NCBI RefSeq assembly: GCF_000521865.1
Contig: NZ_JAME01000031.1
Location: 1 to 60,766 of the forward strand
From: Roseivivax isoporae LMG 25204
GTDB lineage: Bacteria; Pseudomonadota; Alphaproteobacteria; Rhodobacterales; Rhodobacteraceae
Direction: 5' to 3'
Length of the DNA stretch: 60,766 bases
Every line of letters starts with the position of its first letter. Positions within the stretch are counted from its first letter, which is position 1. Position numbers and translations under genes: made by a program. Below the pieces are notes generated by a model that ran no database searches, was not told the origin of the DNA, and saw only the letters and a list, made by a program, of their open reading frames with translations. Shown piece after piece: positions 20,460-30,142 of the stretch.

Positions 20460-21788
20460 ATGCGCCATTCCCGCAGCGACTTTCCCGAGGGCTTCCTCTT
20501 CGGAACGGCCACGTCGAGCTACCAGATCGAAGGGCACGGCTTCGGCGGCGCGGGCCCGACGCACTGGGACACCTTCGCGGCGACCCCCGGCAACGTGGTC
20601 CGGGCCGAGGACGGCGCGCGCGCCTGCGACCATTACCACCGCTACGAGGAGGATCTCGACCTCGCCGCGGCGGCGGGCTTCGACTGCTACCGCTTCTCGA
20701 CCTCGTGGGCCCGGGTCCTGCCCGAGGGCACCGGCACGCCCAATCCCGAGGGTCTCGACTTCTACGACCGGCTGACCGACGCCATGCTCGAGCGCGGGCT
20801 GAAACCCTGCGCGACCCTCTATCACTGGGAGCTGCCCTCGGCGCTGGCCGATCGCGGCGGCTGGACGAACCGCGACGTGGCCGGCTGGTTTGCCGACTTC
20901 ACCGAGGTCGTCATGGGACGCATCGGCGACCGCATGTATTCCGTGGCCCCGATCAACGAGCCGTGGTGCGTGGGCTGGATGAGCCATTTCCTGGGCCTGC
21001 ACGCACCGGGCCTGCGCGACATCCGCGCGACCGCACGGGCGATGCACCACGTCCTCCTGGCGCACGGCCGGTCGATCGCCGCCATGCGCGCCATGGGCCT
21101 CGGCAACCTCGGCGGCGTCTTCAACATGGAATGGCCCGAGCCGGTGGACGACAGCGCGGGCGCCGCGCGCGCGGCCGCGACCTATGACGGCTACTACAAC
21201 CGCTTCTTCCTCGACGGCATCTTCCGCGGCCGCTACCCCGACAGCGTTCTCGAAGGATTCGGCCCGCACCTGCCGAACGGCTACGAGAACGATTTCGAGG
21301 CGATCTGCGTGCCGCTCGACTGGGTCGGGATAAACTACTACACGCGCAAGGTTCTGGCCCCGAACGACGGCCCCTGGCCCTCGCTCGACGAGGTCGAGGG
21401 CCCGCTGCCCAAGACCTTCATGGACTGGGAGATCTATCCCGAGGGCCTCTACCGCTTCCTCAAGCGGACCGCCGAGGAATATACCGGGGCGCTGCCGATC
21501 TACGTGACCGAGAACGGGATGGCCGCGCCCGATCCGCTGACCGACGGGACGGTGCCGGACGAGGACCGCATCGCCTTCGTCGACGACCATCTTGCCGCGG
21601 TGCGCCGCGCCATCGACGAGGGCGTGCCCGTGGCGGGCTATTTCCTGTGGTCGCTCCTCGACAATTACGAGTGGGCGCTCGGCTACGAGAAGCGGTTCGG
21701 CCTGGTGCACGTGGACTTCGACACGCTCGCGCGGACGCCCAAGGCGTCGTTCCACGCGCTGGCCCGCGCGCTCGGAGCCCCGGCATGA
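20460..21788 (+). CDS. Beta-glucosidase (GH1)
   Basis: A 442-residue cytoplasmic family-1 glycoside hydrolase with the N-terminal signature FPEGFLFGTATSSYQIEG (about 8-25). The acid/base E167 lies in PINEPW (the usual T-x-NEP has I here). The nucleophile is E351 in YVTENGM, and SLLDNYEWALGYEKRFG is at the C-terminal side. There is no signal peptide. It sits between aglR and glk with ATGA overlap to glk, so beta-glucosides appear to be handled together with alpha-glucosides. An AGGAG ribosome binding site is present. Confidence 0.93.
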   Translation: MRHSRSDFPEGFLFGTATSSYQIEGHGFGGAGPTHWDTFAATPGNVVRAEDGARACDHYHRYEEDLDLAAAAGFDCYRFSTSWARVLPEGTGTPNPEGLDFYDRLTDAMLERGLKPCATLYHWELPSALADRGGWTNRDVAGWFADFTEVVMGRIGDRMYSVAPINEPWCVGWMSHFLGLHAPGLRDIRATARAMHHVLLAHGRSIAAMRAMGLGNLGGVFNMEWPEPVDDSAGAARAAATYDGYYNRFFLDGIFRGRYPDSVLEGFGPHLPNGYENDFEAICVPLDWVGINYYTRKVLAPNDGPWPSLDEVEGPLPKTFMDWEIYPEGLYRFLKRTAEEYTGALPIYVTENGMAAPDPLTDGTVPDEDRIAFVDDHLAAVRRAIDEGVPVAGYFLWSLLDNYEWALGYEKRFGLVHVDFDTLARTPKASFHALARALGAPA

Positions 21789-22753
21789 TCGGGACCGAAG
21801 GCATGCTGGCCGTCGTCGCCGACATCGGCGGCACGAACACCCGCGTCGCGCTCGCCCGCGGCACCGACGTGCAGAAGGACTCGATCCGGCGCTACCGCAA
21901 CGCGGACCATCCGGGCCTCGCGCCGGTGCTGCGCAGCTATCTCGCCGATCTCGGCGCAGAGCCCGCGGCCGCCTGCGTCGCCATGGCCGGACCCGTGCGC
22001 GACGGCGTCGGTCGGCTGACCAATCTCGACTGGACCATCGACCGCTCGGTGATCGCGGACGCGACCGGCGCGGGCACGGTTGCCGTGCTGAACGACCTCT
22101 CCGCGCAGGGGCACGCGCTCGACTTCATCCCCGCCGACGCGCTCACGCCGCTGATGCCGGGCGTCGACACGCATGCGCATGCGGCGCGCCTCGTCGTGGG
22201 CGTGGGCACCGGCATGAACGCCGCTCCGGTCTTCCGCCTCGGCGGCCAGACGCTGGTGCCGCCGTCGGAATCGGGTCACATCACGCTGCCGCTCCAGACC
22301 GAGGAGGAACTGCGGCTCAAGGACTTCATCGCCGCCAAGCACGGCACGCCCGGCGTCGAGGACGTGCTGTCGGGCCGCGGCTTCGAACGCGTGCATGCCT
22401 GGCTCTGCGCCGAGACCGGAACCGGCACGCCCAAATCCGCGAGCGACATCATGGCGGGCGTGGGCAGCGATGCGCTGTCCGACCGCGCCGTCGCGGTCTT
22501 CACCCGGATCCTCGGACGCGTCACCGGCAATCTCGCGCTCGTCACCCTGCCCTTCGGCGGCATCTTCCTCTGCGGCGGCGTCGCGCGGCACTTCGCGCCG
22601 CACCTGATGCCCATGGGCTTCGGCGAGGCGTTCTGCGACAAGGGCCGGTTCTCGGACTTCATGACGCAGTTCCCGGTCCACCTCGTGACCGACGACTACG
22701 CCGCGCTGACCGGCTCCGCGGCGCATCTCGCGGAACTCATGGCGCGACCCTGA
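21785..22753 (+). CDS. glk: Glucokinase
   Basis: A 322-residue cytoplasmic kinase of the proteobacterial Glk type that phosphorylates the glucose released by the two glucosidases. The ATP/phosphate motif VADIGGTNTRVAL (about 11-23), CVAMAGPV (about 61-68), the catalytic VLNDL region (about 100) and the SESGHITLP sugar motif are visible. The ATG overlaps the TGA of the glucosidase gene (ATGA), implying translational coupling. Typical length. Confidence 0.92.
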   Translation: MIGTEGMLAVVADIGGTNTRVALARGTDVQKDSIRRYRNADHPGLAPVLRSYLADLGAEPAAACVAMAGPVRDGVGRLTNLDWTIDRSVIADATGAGTVAVLNDLSAQGHALDFIPADALTPLMPGVDTHAHAARLVVGVGTGMNAAPVFRLGGQTLVPPSESGHITLPLQTEEELRLKDFIAAKHGTPGVEDVLSGRGFERVHAWLCAETGTGTPKSASDIMAGVGSDALSDRAVAVFTRILGRVTGNLALVTLPFGGIFLCGGVARHFAPHLMPMGFGEAFCDKGRFSDFMTQFPVHLVTDDYAALTGSAAHLAELMARP

Positions 22754-22836
22754 CCCGGCCGCGCACCTGCCTGCGCGTGACGCAGCGGCGCGATGGCCGC
22801 CTCACAATTTGTCGTCAATCCGAGCGGCCGGCTTGC

Positions 22837-22868
22837 CATCCGCCACGGTCTGCGTTTGATGGCGGATG
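22837..22868 (+). other. Inverted repeat upstream of glgP
   Basis: CATCCGCCA (22837-22845) and TGGCGGATG (22860-22868) form a 9-bp stem around a 14-nt loop, in the 162-bp glk-glgP gap. It may be a weak terminator for the glk transcript, a leader hairpin or an operator. A candidate upstream start codon of glgP (22859) overlaps its edge. Confidence 0.35.
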
Positions 22869-22915
22869 ATCATGATCCAGACCGGTCGCTGCCCCTCACG
22901 GCGAGGAACATCCGT

Positions 22916-25318
22916 ATGAACATTGCAACGTTGCCCACCGTCTCTGCCGGAAACCTGCGTGACGCGATCCTCGCGCACCTGGCCTATTCCTTCGGCAAGT
23001 CCCCCGAAGCCGCGCAGATCGAGGACTGGCGCATGGCGCTCAGCTACGCGGTGCGCGACCGCATGGTGGAATCGTGGTTCTCGGCCACACGCCGCTGCTA
23101 CGAGCAGAAGGCCAAGCGCGTCTATTACCTGTCGATGGAGTTCCTGATCGGCCGCCTGCTGGAGGACGGGATCGTCAACCTGCGTCTGCAGGACCAGGCA
23201 CACGCGGCGCTGGCCGAACTCGGCCTCGACTACCATGCCGTGCTCGCCGACGAACCCGACGCGGCGCTCGGCAATGGCGGTCTCGGACGCCTCGCCGCCT
23301 GCTTCCTCGAATCGCTCTCGACGCTCGCCTGCCCCGCCATCGGCTACGGCATCCGCTACGAGCACGGGCTCTTCCGGCAGTCCTTCCGCGACGGCCGCCA
23401 GGTGGAAAGCCCGGAAACCTGGCTCCTGCAACGCCACGCCTGGGAATTCCAGCGCCCCGAGGCGCGCTATCGCATCGGCTTCGGCGGCGAGGTGAAGACG
23501 GCAGGAGGCAATACAACCTGGACGCCTTCGGAACATATCGATGCCGAGGCGTTCGACACGCCCATCGCCGGCTGGAAGGGCCGCTGGACCAACACGCTGC
23601 GCCTGTGGTCCGCGAAGGCGCCCGATCCCTTCGACCTCGAAAGCTTCAACCGCGGCGACTTCGCCCGCGCCGCGGCGCCCGAGGCGCTCGCTCGCACGAT
23701 CAGCCGGGTGCTCTACCCCGACGACACCACCGAGCAGGGCAAGGAGCTGCGCCTCAAGCAGGAATTCTTCTTCACCGCGGCGGCGCTGCGGGACATCCTG
23801 CGCCGGTTCGACAGCGAATACGACGACCTGTCGCTCCTTCCCGCAAAGGTCGCGATCCAGCTCAACGACACCCATCCCGCGGTGGCGGGCCCCGAACTCG
23901 TGCGCATCCTGCACGACGAGCGCGGCCTGCCCTTCGAGGAGGCGATGACAATCGCGCGCGGCTGCCTCAACTACACCAACCACACCCTCCTGCCCGAGGC
24001 GCTCGAGACCTGGCACGAGGGCGTGTTCGGCAAGCTGTTGCCGCGGCACCTGCAGATCGTCGACCGCATCGACGACGCGCACGGCCGGGCGAACCCGTCT
24101 CGGACCCTGTCGATGCGCGCGAACCACCAGGTGCGCATGGGCGAGCTGTCCTTCGTCATGGCGAACCGCGTGAACGGGGTCTCGGCGCTGCACACGGGGC
24201 TCATGAAGGACACGGTCTTTGCCGAACTGCACCGGCTGCACCCCGAGCGGATCGTGAACCAGACCAACGGCGTCACGCCGCGGCGCTGGCTTCTGTCCTG
24301 CAACCCGCGCCTGTCGCGGCTCGTGACCGACACGATCGGCGACGGCTGGGTCGGCGACCTCGAGAAGCTGCGCGAGCTCGAGCCGCACGTGGACGACGCC
24401 GGCTGGCGCGAGCGCTATGCCGAGGCGAAGCGCGCCAACAAGGCGGCGCTCGCCCGCTGGATGGCCGACACGCAGGGCCTGAAGGTCGATCCGCAGGCCA
24501 TGTTCGACGTGCAGATCAAGCGCATGCACGAATACAAGCGCCAGCATCTCAACATCCTCGAAGCGATCGCCCTCTGGCAGGAGATCAGCGAGACCCCCGA
24601 TGCCGGCTGGACCCCGCGGGTCAAGATCTTCGCCGGCAAGGCGGCGCCCGGCTACTTTTTCGCCAAGGACATCATCCGGCTCATCAACGACGTGGCCAAG
24701 GTGCTGAACGCCGATGCGCGCACGCGCGACCTGCTGCAGGTGGTGTTCCTGCCGAACTACAACGTCACGCTCGCGGAACGGCTGATCCCGGCAGCGGACC
24801 TGTCGGAACAGATCTCGACCGCCGGCAAGGAAGCGTCGGGCACCGGCAACATGAAGTTCGCCCTGAACGGCGCGCCGACGATCGGTACGCTCGACGGCGC
24901 CAACGTCGAGATCCGCGAACAGGTCGGGGCCGAGAACTTCTTCCTCTTCGGGATGGACGCGCCCGGGGTCATGGCCCGGCGCGAGGTCCCGGACCACGCC
25001 CGCAAGGCGATCGACGCCGATCCGCGTCTCTCGCGCGCGCTTGCCGCGGTGGCCGACGGCACCTTCTCTCCCGACGAGCCCGGCCGCTACGCCAACGTCG
25101 TGGCGAACCTGTCGGATCACGACTACTTCCTCGTGGCGTCGGACTTCACGGATTACTGGCGCGCGCAGCGCGAGGTCGACACGGCCTTCGCCGACCGCGA
25201 CCGCTGGACGCGCATGGCGGCGCTCAACACCGCGCGCTCGGGTTGGTTCTCGTCCGACCGCACGATCCGCGGCTACATGGCCGACATCTGGGGCGCCGAG
25301 AGCCTGCAACTCGACTGA
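22916..25318 (+). CDS. glgP: Glycogen/maltodextrin phosphorylase
   Basis: An 800-residue PLP-dependent enzyme (GT35) releasing glucose-1-phosphate from alpha-1,4-glucans. It has YYLSMEFLIGRLLEDG (about 68-83), GNGGLGRLAACFLESL and the PLP region EASGTGNMKFALNG with the Schiff-base lysine near K647. GAGGAA is 7 nt before the chosen ATG; in-frame ATGs further upstream (22859, 22793) would add 19 or 41 unconserved residues. No other glg genes are nearby. Its place next to the agl locus suggests it may serve maltodextrin breakdown as well as glycogen; specificity cannot be read from sequence. Confidence 0.93.
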   Translation: MNIATLPTVSAGNLRDAILAHLAYSFGKSPEAAQIEDWRMALSYAVRDRMVESWFSATRRCYEQKAKRVYYLSMEFLIGRLLEDGIVNLRLQDQAHAALAELGLDYHAVLADEPDAALGNGGLGRLAACFLESLSTLACPAIGYGIRYEHGLFRQSFRDGRQVESPETWLLQRHAWEFQRPEARYRIGFGGEVKTAGGNTTWTPSEHIDAEAFDTPIAGWKGRWTNTLRLWSAKAPDPFDLESFNRGDFARAAAPEALARTISRVLYPDDTTEQGKELRLKQEFFFTAAALRDILRRFDSEYDDLSLLPAKVAIQLNDTHPAVAGPELVRILHDERGLPFEEAMTIARGCLNYTNHTLLPEALETWHEGVFGKLLPRHLQIVDRIDDAHGRANPSRTLSMRANHQVRMGELSFVMANRVNGVSALHTGLMKDTVFAELHRLHPERIVNQTNGVTPRRWLLSCNPRLSRLVTDTIGDGWVGDLEKLRELEPHVDDAGWRERYAEAKRANKAALARWMADTQGLKVDPQAMFDVQIKRMHEYKRQHLNILEAIALWQEISETPDAGWTPRVKIFAGKAAPGYFFAKDIIRLINDVAKVLNADARTRDLLQVVFLPNYNVTLAERLIPAADLSEQISTAGKEASGTGNMKFALNGAPTIGTLDGANVEIREQVGAENFFLFGMDAPGVMARREVPDHARKAIDADPRLSRALAAVADGTFSPDEPGRYANVVANLSDHDYFLVASDFTDYWRAQREVDTAFADRDRWTRMAALNTARSGWFSSDRTIRGYMADIWGAESLQLD

Positions 25319-25510
25319 CCCCTCGCCCGCGCCGGCCGCGTGCCGGCGCGCCACCGGCAGGGCCAGGAGCCCGCCCCGCGGCGTCCCGCGCGAGGTCCGG
25401 CATAGATTCCATGACGATTTCCCACGCGCCCGTGGCGCAGGTGAGGCGCGGGGCCGCGCCGGCCGGCACTCCTGCGCGGATCCCCCCCTGGCACGAGCCC
25501 TGTCCTGAAT

Positions 25511-25539
25511 CGAAAAGCGCGCCCGGGGGCGCGCTTTCG
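25511..25539 (-). terminator. Intrinsic terminator of tRNA-Leu
   Basis: An 11-bp GC-rich inverted repeat (25514-25524 with 25527-25537) ends in TTTTCG on the minus strand, 10 nt after the tRNA 3' end. The central CCC/GGG pairs probably open to form the loop. Confidence 0.8.
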
Positions 25540-25548
25540 TCCGAAGCA

Positions 25549-25635
25549 TGGTGCGGTCGAGAAGACTCGAACTTCCACGGGAGTTACCCCACAGCGACCT
25601 CAACGCTGCGCGTCTACCAATTCCGCCACGACCGC
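25549..25635 (-). tRNA. tRNA-Leu (anticodon GAG)
   Basis: An 87-nt class II tRNA with encoded CCA. Acceptor GCGGTCG pairs with CGACCGC. The anticodon stem CAGCG/CGCTG encloses the loop TTGAGGT, so the anticodon is GAG (CUC/CUU codons). A long variable arm and the T loop GTTCGAGTC are present. Transcribed leftward. Confidence 0.96.
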
Positions 25636-25661
25636 ACTGTCATTGGCTTCGGGTAGCGGGC

Positions 25662-25689
25662 GTATAGACGAGGCCCAGAAGGATGTGAA
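25662..25689 (-). promoter_or_regulatory. Putative promoter of tRNA-Leu
   Basis: On the minus strand TTCACA and CTATAC are separated by 16 nt, with the -10 element ending 26 nt before the tRNA. The -35 match is modest. Confidence 0.4.
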
Positions 25690-25700
25690 GGCCCCAAGAC

Positions 25701-25731
25701 GAAAAATCTTGCGCCCCTGCCGCGGCGGCAG
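25701..25731 (-). terminator. Terminator of the metallophosphoesterase gene
   Basis: Minus-strand hairpin CTGCCG-CCG-CGGCAG (25717-25731), then GGGCGCAAGA and TTTTT, shortly after the stop codon. Confidence 0.5.
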
Positions 25732-25737
25732 CCGGGA

Positions 25738-26538
25738 TCATTCCGGGGTCCGCCAGAGGCCGTCCTCCTTGACGAAGACCGTGCGCGAGATGAGCGCGAA
25801 ATTGTTCTCGAAGGGCATCGCGCCGTAATGGTCGACGCGCACCCGCGGGCCGTCGATGTCGAGGACGTTCAGGTCGTTGGGCTCTCCCCGCCCGCGGGTC
25901 GAGAGGCCCGTTCCGGCCTGTACCATCAGCAGTCCCTGCGCCGCGCGCACCGGCGTCACGCGCCAGACGTGCAGGTGTCCGCAGAGGATGATGTCGGCCC
26001 CCTGCTCCGCCAGCCGGCCGAGGCGGGTCGCGACGCCGCGCATCGGCTGCTTGGCGTCCCCCGGCGCATGTTCGGGCGGGTGGTGCATGACCACGACGCC
26101 GAGCTTGCCGTCGGCGTCGGGCCCGCGCAGCCGCGACCCCAGCCGGTCGACGGCGCCGGTGCGCAGCCGCCCGCGCTGCCAGGCATGGGGATCGGCGGTG
26201 TTGATCCCGGCAACGACGCAATCGTCCGCCGCGTGGACCGGCTCGAGCGTGCGGGCGATGTGCCGGCGGAACCGCCGCCATGGCCAGAGGAGCCGCACCG
26301 CGACATTGTCGAGCGGCGTGTCGTGGTTCCCCGGCACCGTCAGGACGGGCGCCTTCAGCCGGTCGAGGAAGGCGCGCGCGGCGCGGAACTGGCGCGGGCG
26401 CGCGCGCTGGGTCAGGTCGCCCGACACGACCACGAGATCCGCGTCCGCGTCGTTCACGAACTGGGCGAGAGGGCCTGCGAGCTCGGGCCGGTCGCGGCCG
26501 AAATGCAGGTCCGAGATGTGCACGAGGCGGGTGGTCAT
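25738..26538 (-). CDS. Metallophosphoesterase (calcineurin-like)
   Basis: A 266-residue cytoplasmic phosphoesterase with the five metal-binding blocks: D-x-H (ISDLHFGRDRPE, about 8-19), GD (VVSGDLTQRARP, about 37-48), GNHD (VPGNHDTPL, about 67-75), VMHHPPEH and GHLHVWR. It resembles CpdA-type cyclic-nucleotide phosphodiesterases, but the substrate cannot be decided. The ATG overlaps the stop of the upstream lipid-kinase gene (ATGA), so the two are co-translated. The GNHD and GHLH blocks are intact, indicating an active enzyme. Confidence 0.88.
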   Translation of the reverse strand: MTTRLVHISDLHFGRDRPELAGPLAQFVNDADADLVVVSGDLTQRARPRQFRAARAFLDRLKAPVLTVPGNHDTPLDNVAVRLLWPWRRFRRHIARTLEPVHAADDCVVAGINTADPHAWQRGRLRTGAVDRLGSRLRGPDADGKLGVVVMHHPPEHAPGDAKQPMRGVATRLGRLAEQGADIILCGHLHVWRVTPVRAAQGLLMVQAGTGLSTRGRGEPNDLNVLDIDGPRVRVDHYGAMPFENNFALISRTVFVKEDGLWRTPE

Positions 26539-27503
26539 TCCGGGGCGGCGGGCCTTTCCGGCGGCAGGATGGTGTGCAGCACGTCCCGGTGCATCCGGAA
26601 CCGGAACGGTGCGCGGAGCGTGACGCGCTCGCCGTCCATGGCCACCGTCTGGGTGCGCCGGCGCAGCGTCTCGATCACGATCTCCTCGCCGGTGAAAAGT
26701 TCGAAATCGCGGTCGAGTTCCATGCCGCGCACCGCCAGCCGGAACGCCCGCGCCAGCAGCTGCCAGCGCGTGCAGTCGGGCGCGAGGAAGAGCGCGAAGC
26801 GTCCCGCCCGTACCTCGTCCGCCCCTTCGAGCCCGAACTGCTCGAGCTGGAAGGCGCTGCGCGCCACGAAGGCGAGCGGCGTCTTGCGGCGCACCTCCCT
26901 GCCGCCGGCGGTCACCTTCATCCGCATCGGGCTGCGGAAGCTGAGGACCGTCAGGATCAGCGACCAGTGCGCCGCGAGCCGCGAGCGGCCCCAGCGGCGA
27001 TAGGTGCCCTCGCGTGTCTCGAGCACCTGCGGGTAGACGCCGAGGCTGGCATTGTTGAGGAAGATCTGGCCGTTGACCTCGCCCACGGGCAGCGGGCGCG
27101 TCTCGCCGGTGGCGATCAGGTCGACCGCCTCGTCCAGGTCCTCGGGAATGTCGAAACCGCGGGCCACGTAGTTGAAGGTGCCCTGCGGCACGATCCCGAA
27201 ACGGCGGCCGGACCCGGCCACCTGGCCGGCCACGGCAGCGATGGTACCGTCGCCGCCGGCCGCGGCGATGGTACCGAAGCCATCCTTGAGCGCGCGCTGG
27301 CAGGCATCGGCGATGCCGCTGCGCGGAGAGAGCACGCGCAGCTCGAAGCGCCCGGGGTGGCGTTCGAACGCCGCCTCGAACCGCTTCTCGAGTTCGGCGG
27401 CGTCGCCGCTGCCGGACCGGCCGTTCATCAGGATGCAGACCCGCGGATCCGTCGACATCACGACCGTGGCCGGGTCTACATGGGGGTTCGAGAGGAAACT
27501 CAT
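26535..27503 (-). CDS. Diacylglycerol kinase-family lipid kinase
   Basis: A DAGK-catalytic-domain protein (322 residues from the chosen ATG; ATGs at 27458 and 27530 are alternatives, none with a strong ribosome binding site). VCILMNGRSGSG opens the domain and AAAGGDGTIAAVA is the GGDGT nucleotide motif. GIVPQGTFNYVARGFDIP is the family's third motif. It is related to YegS/BmrU-type kinases that phosphorylate diacylglycerol or similar lipids. It is cytoplasmic or membrane-peripheral, pairs with a phosphoesterase gene, and is divergent from lipB. Confidence 0.85.
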   Translation of the reverse strand: MSFLSNPHVDPATVVMSTDPRVCILMNGRSGSGDAAELEKRFEAAFERHPGRFELRVLSPRSGIADACQRALKDGFGTIAAAGGDGTIAAVAGQVAGSGRRFGIVPQGTFNYVARGFDIPEDLDEAVDLIATGETRPLPVGEVNGQIFLNNASLGVYPQVLETREGTYRRWGRSRLAAHWSLILTVLSFRSPMRMKVTAGGREVRRKTPLAFVARSAFQLEQFGLEGADEVRAGRFALFLAPDCTRWQLLARAFRLAVRGMELDRDFELFTGEEIVIETLRRRTQTVAMDGERVTLRAPFRFRMHRDVLHTILPPERPAAPE

Positions 27504-27670
27504 CGCGCAGGACCGTCCAAGGTTGAGCATTGCCCTTAGAACCAGCGCCGCATCGCGGCGGTTCCGCCGCAATCCCGGTCATCTCGCGAGGGAAGCCCCC
27601 CTTTCGGCGGAGCTTGGCCTGCGGGACGCGCGCTTGACCGGAACGGCGCCGGCCCGTACTTGCGGCACTC

Positions 27671-28336
27671 ATGGTGGAATGGCGCACGGAACCGGGACTG
27701 ACCGACTATCCGCAGGCGGTGGCCTTCATGGAGGCCCGTGCGGAGGCGATCGCGCGCGGCGAGGCGTCCGAGCTCGTCTGGCTGGTCGAGCACCCGCCGC
27801 TCTACACCGCCGGCACCAGCGCCCGGGCCGAGGATCTGCGCGATCCCGGCCGCTTCGACGTCTTCGAGACGCGCCGCGGCGGACAGTACACCTATCACGG
27901 GCCAGGCCAGCGGGTTGCCTACGTGATGCTCGACGTGGGCGCGCGCGGCCGCGACGTGCGCCGCTTCGTCGCCGACCTCGAGGCCTGGGTGGTCGCGGCG
28001 CTGGCCGAGTTCGGGCTGACCGGCCACATCCGCGAGGGCCGCGTGGGCGTCTGGATCGAACGGCCCGAAAAGCCGCGCACGGCGGACGGCCGCATCGCCG
28101 AGGACAAGGTCGCGGCCATCGGCATCCGCCTGCGGCGCTGGGTCAGCTTCCACGGCATCGCCATCAACGTCGAACCCGACCTGTCGCATTTCGACGGGAT
28201 CGTGCCCTGCGGGATCACCGAGCACGGGGTGACGAGCCTCGTCGACCTGGGCCTGCCGGTGACGCTGGGCGATGTCGACGTGGCGTTGCAGAAGACCTTC
28301 GGCACGGTATTCGGCGACCGCGTGCCCGCGGCCTGA
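27671..28336 (+). CDS. lipB: Octanoyl-[ACP]:protein N-octanoyltransferase
   Basis: A 221-residue enzyme that moves octanoate from acyl carrier protein to lipoyl domains, the first step of de novo lipoylation. The [11 protein letters not shown] motif (about 70-80), K146 in [10 protein letters not shown] and the catalytic C180 in IVPCGI are all present. The length is normal. It stands alone; lipA is not in the window. It is followed by a hairpin that separates it from a convergent gene. Confidence 0.96.
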   Translation: MVEWRTEPGLTDYPQAVAFMEARAEAIARGEASELVWLVEHPPLYTAGTSARAEDLRDPGRFDVFETRRGGQYTYHGPGQRVAYVMLDVGARGRDVRRFVADLEAWVVAALAEFGLTGHIREGRVGVWIERPEKPRTADGRIAEDKVAAIGIRLRRWVSFHGIAINVEPDLSHFDGIVPCGITEHGVTSLVDLGLPVTLGDVDVALQKTFGTVFGDRVPAA

Positions 28337-28347
28337 AACGGCAGGAG

Positions 28348-28373
28348 GCCGGACAGGGTATCCCCTGCCCGGC
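28348..28373. terminator. Hairpin between lipB and the convergent secreted-protein gene
   Basis: GCCGG-A-CAGGG and CCCTG-C-CCGGC pair (one internal mismatch) around a 4-nt loop in the short intergenic gap. It is a probable bidirectional terminator, without a T-run. Confidence 0.5.
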
Positions 28374-28399
28374 CGCCCGGATGCGTGCCGCGGATTGCC

Positions 28400-30142
28400 T
28401 TACTCGGAGATCGCGAAGACCGGCAGCGAGGCTTCCTGGGTCTGCGGGATCGCGTCGTCCGCGGCCCGGCCGTTCATGGCCGTCGAGGCCTTGCGCAGGA
28501 GCGCGGCGCGTTCGGTCTGCCCCGGGGCGAAGACCGGCGTCGCGCCGCCCTCGAGCGCCCCGAGCGCCGCGGTGTACCAGCCTGCCGCGAGGTCCTGCCG
28601 CGGGGCGGCCCCCATGCCGAGCGCGAGGTGATGGCCCACGACCTCGCCGTAGGGTTCATGGCCGAGCGCCACCATCAGCACCGCGGCGCCCATGGCGAGG
28701 TCCATCCGGTCCTCGGAATAGGCCGAGGACAGGCAGATGCGCGCGGTGTTCTCGAGCTGCGCGGGCGCCATGCCCGAGGACTGAACGAAGGCCACCGCGT
28801 CCTGCACCACCGCCTCGCGCGGCTTGACCGCGAGGCCTGTCACGATCGGCGCGAGGAGCGGGGCGAAGCCCGCGCACTGTTCGGCGATCTGCGCGCGCGA
28901 CACGCCCTGCACCTTGCCCATCAGGTCCTCGCCGAGCGCGATGGCGTAGGTCCGCACGAGGCAGAGCTGTTCGCCCATGGTGGCGGTGGCGTCGGTCATG
29001 GTCGCGACCGTGCTGAACCCGCCATTGGTCGTGGCCAGCAGGTTGATGCGGTTGCATTCCGAGGCCAGCGTCGCCTTGGCCTCGGCGGCACCGAAGCTCG
29101 GGATCGCCGGGGCGGTCGCGCCGAAGCTCGGGATCGCGGCGGCGCCGCCCTGAACCACCGGCTGGGCGCTGGCGACGGGCGTCGCGGCGGGGGCGAGCGG
29201 CGCGGGCGTCGTGGCGGCGAGCTGGGTCTGCGGCAGGGTCTGCTGGCCGGGCGCCTGCGTGACGGGACCGGCAAGCTGCGGGGTGCCGCCGTCGGTCTTG
29301 GTGCAGGTGCCGCGGGTGCAGGAGAACATCGCGGGCGTCACGTTGAACGCCTGGAAATCGTTGCGCTCGTAGCCGTCCGGCGTCGAGGCGAAGACGCGCA
29401 CGGCGCAGGACTGCGCGTTGCACCAGAAGGCGGAACCGGTCACCGAGGTGTCGATGATGTAGTCGGTCTTGCCGTCGCCGTTGATGTCCGACAGCTGGAT
29501 GAAGCCCGAGCGGCTGACGAGCTGTTCCGCCGTCGGGTCCGAGCTCTTGGCGATCTCGTTGACCGCGGAGGCGACCACCGAGGGCAGGCCGTAATGTCCG
29601 CCGATCGACGCGGTGGCGGTGCTGCCGGCGCCGTTCAGCTGCTCGTCGCGGTACACGGTCAGCAGCCCCTTCACGCCCTGCGGGTTCGACGCGACCAGTT
29701 GCGCGGTGGCGGGGCCGCCCGCCTGTGCGCGATGGAACGAGGACACGAGGAAGTCGCGCTCGTACTGCGTCAGCTGTCCGGTCGGCGAATAGCCGAGATG
29801 CGCCTGGTAGGCCGAGACCGCGCTGCGGGACCGGCTGCCCATGATGCCGTCCGCGACGCCCGCGTCGAAGCCGAAATAGTTGAGCGCGGTCTGGGTCGTG
29901 CGGTTCTGTTCGCGCTCGTAGGAATTCGTCGAGGTGGTAGTCCGCGGCGCCGATCGCGTGGAGGTGCTGCGGCGGGGTGCCTCGCGGTAGACCGTGCGCG
30001 TCTTGGGCTGCGCGTTCGAGATGGCCCCGCCGATGATCCCGCCCACGAGGCCGCCGACGAAGGCGTCGTTGGCGACGGCGGGCACGGGCACGAGCGCAAG
30101 CGCGGAAAGGGCCGCAGTGGCGGCAACTCGTCTGAATCGCAT
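28400..30142 (-). CDS. Secreted peptidoglycan-binding-domain protein
   Basis: A 580-residue exported protein. Signal peptide ([20 protein letters not shown], cut after AVA near 26), then a glycine-zipper segment ([15 protein letters not shown]) and a Ser/Thr/Arg-rich linker. A peptidoglycan-binding-1 domain follows (about 85-130: [17 protein letters not shown] and [14 protein letters not shown]). Next is a domain with an FG-GAP-like [14 protein letters not shown] and cysteine pairs, a Pro/Ala/Gln linker containing the duplicated unit IPSFGA, and a helical C-terminal domain. An AGGAG ribosome binding site precedes the ATG. The glycine zipper could insert in a membrane. A cell-envelope role is likely; no enzyme is recognised. 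Confidence 0.8.
   Translation of the reverse strand: MRFRRVAATAALSALALVPVPAVANDAFVGGLVGGIIGGAISNAQPKTRTVYREAPRRSTSTRSAPRTTTSTNSYEREQNRTTQTALNYFGFDAGVADGIMGSRSRSAVSAYQAHLGYSPTGQLTQYERDFLVSSFHRAQAGGPATAQLVASNPQGVKGLLTVYRDEQLNGAGSTATASIGGHYGLPSVVASAVNEIAKSSDPTAEQLVSRSGFIQLSDINGDGKTDYIIDTSVTGSAFWCNAQSCAVRVFASTPDGYERNDFQAFNVTPAMFSCTRGTCTKTDGGTPQLAGPVTQAPGQQTLPQTQLAATTPAPLAPAATPVASAQPVVQGGAAAIPSFGATAPAIPSFGAAEAKATLASECNRINLLATTNGGFSTVATMTDATATMGEQLCLVRTYAIALGEDLMGKVQGVSRAQIAEQCAGFAPLLAPIVTGLAVKPREAVVQDAVAFVQSSGMAPAQLENTARICLSSAYSEDRMDLAMGAAVLMVALGHEPYGEVVGHHLALGMGAAPRQDLAAGWYTAALGALEGGATPVFAPGQTERAALLRKASTAMNGRAADDAIPQTQEASLPVFAISE

Noticed and set aside
25319-25510. Small open frames between glgP and tRNA-Leu
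   Set aside because: No ribosome binding site or domain; low-complexity GC-rich spacer.
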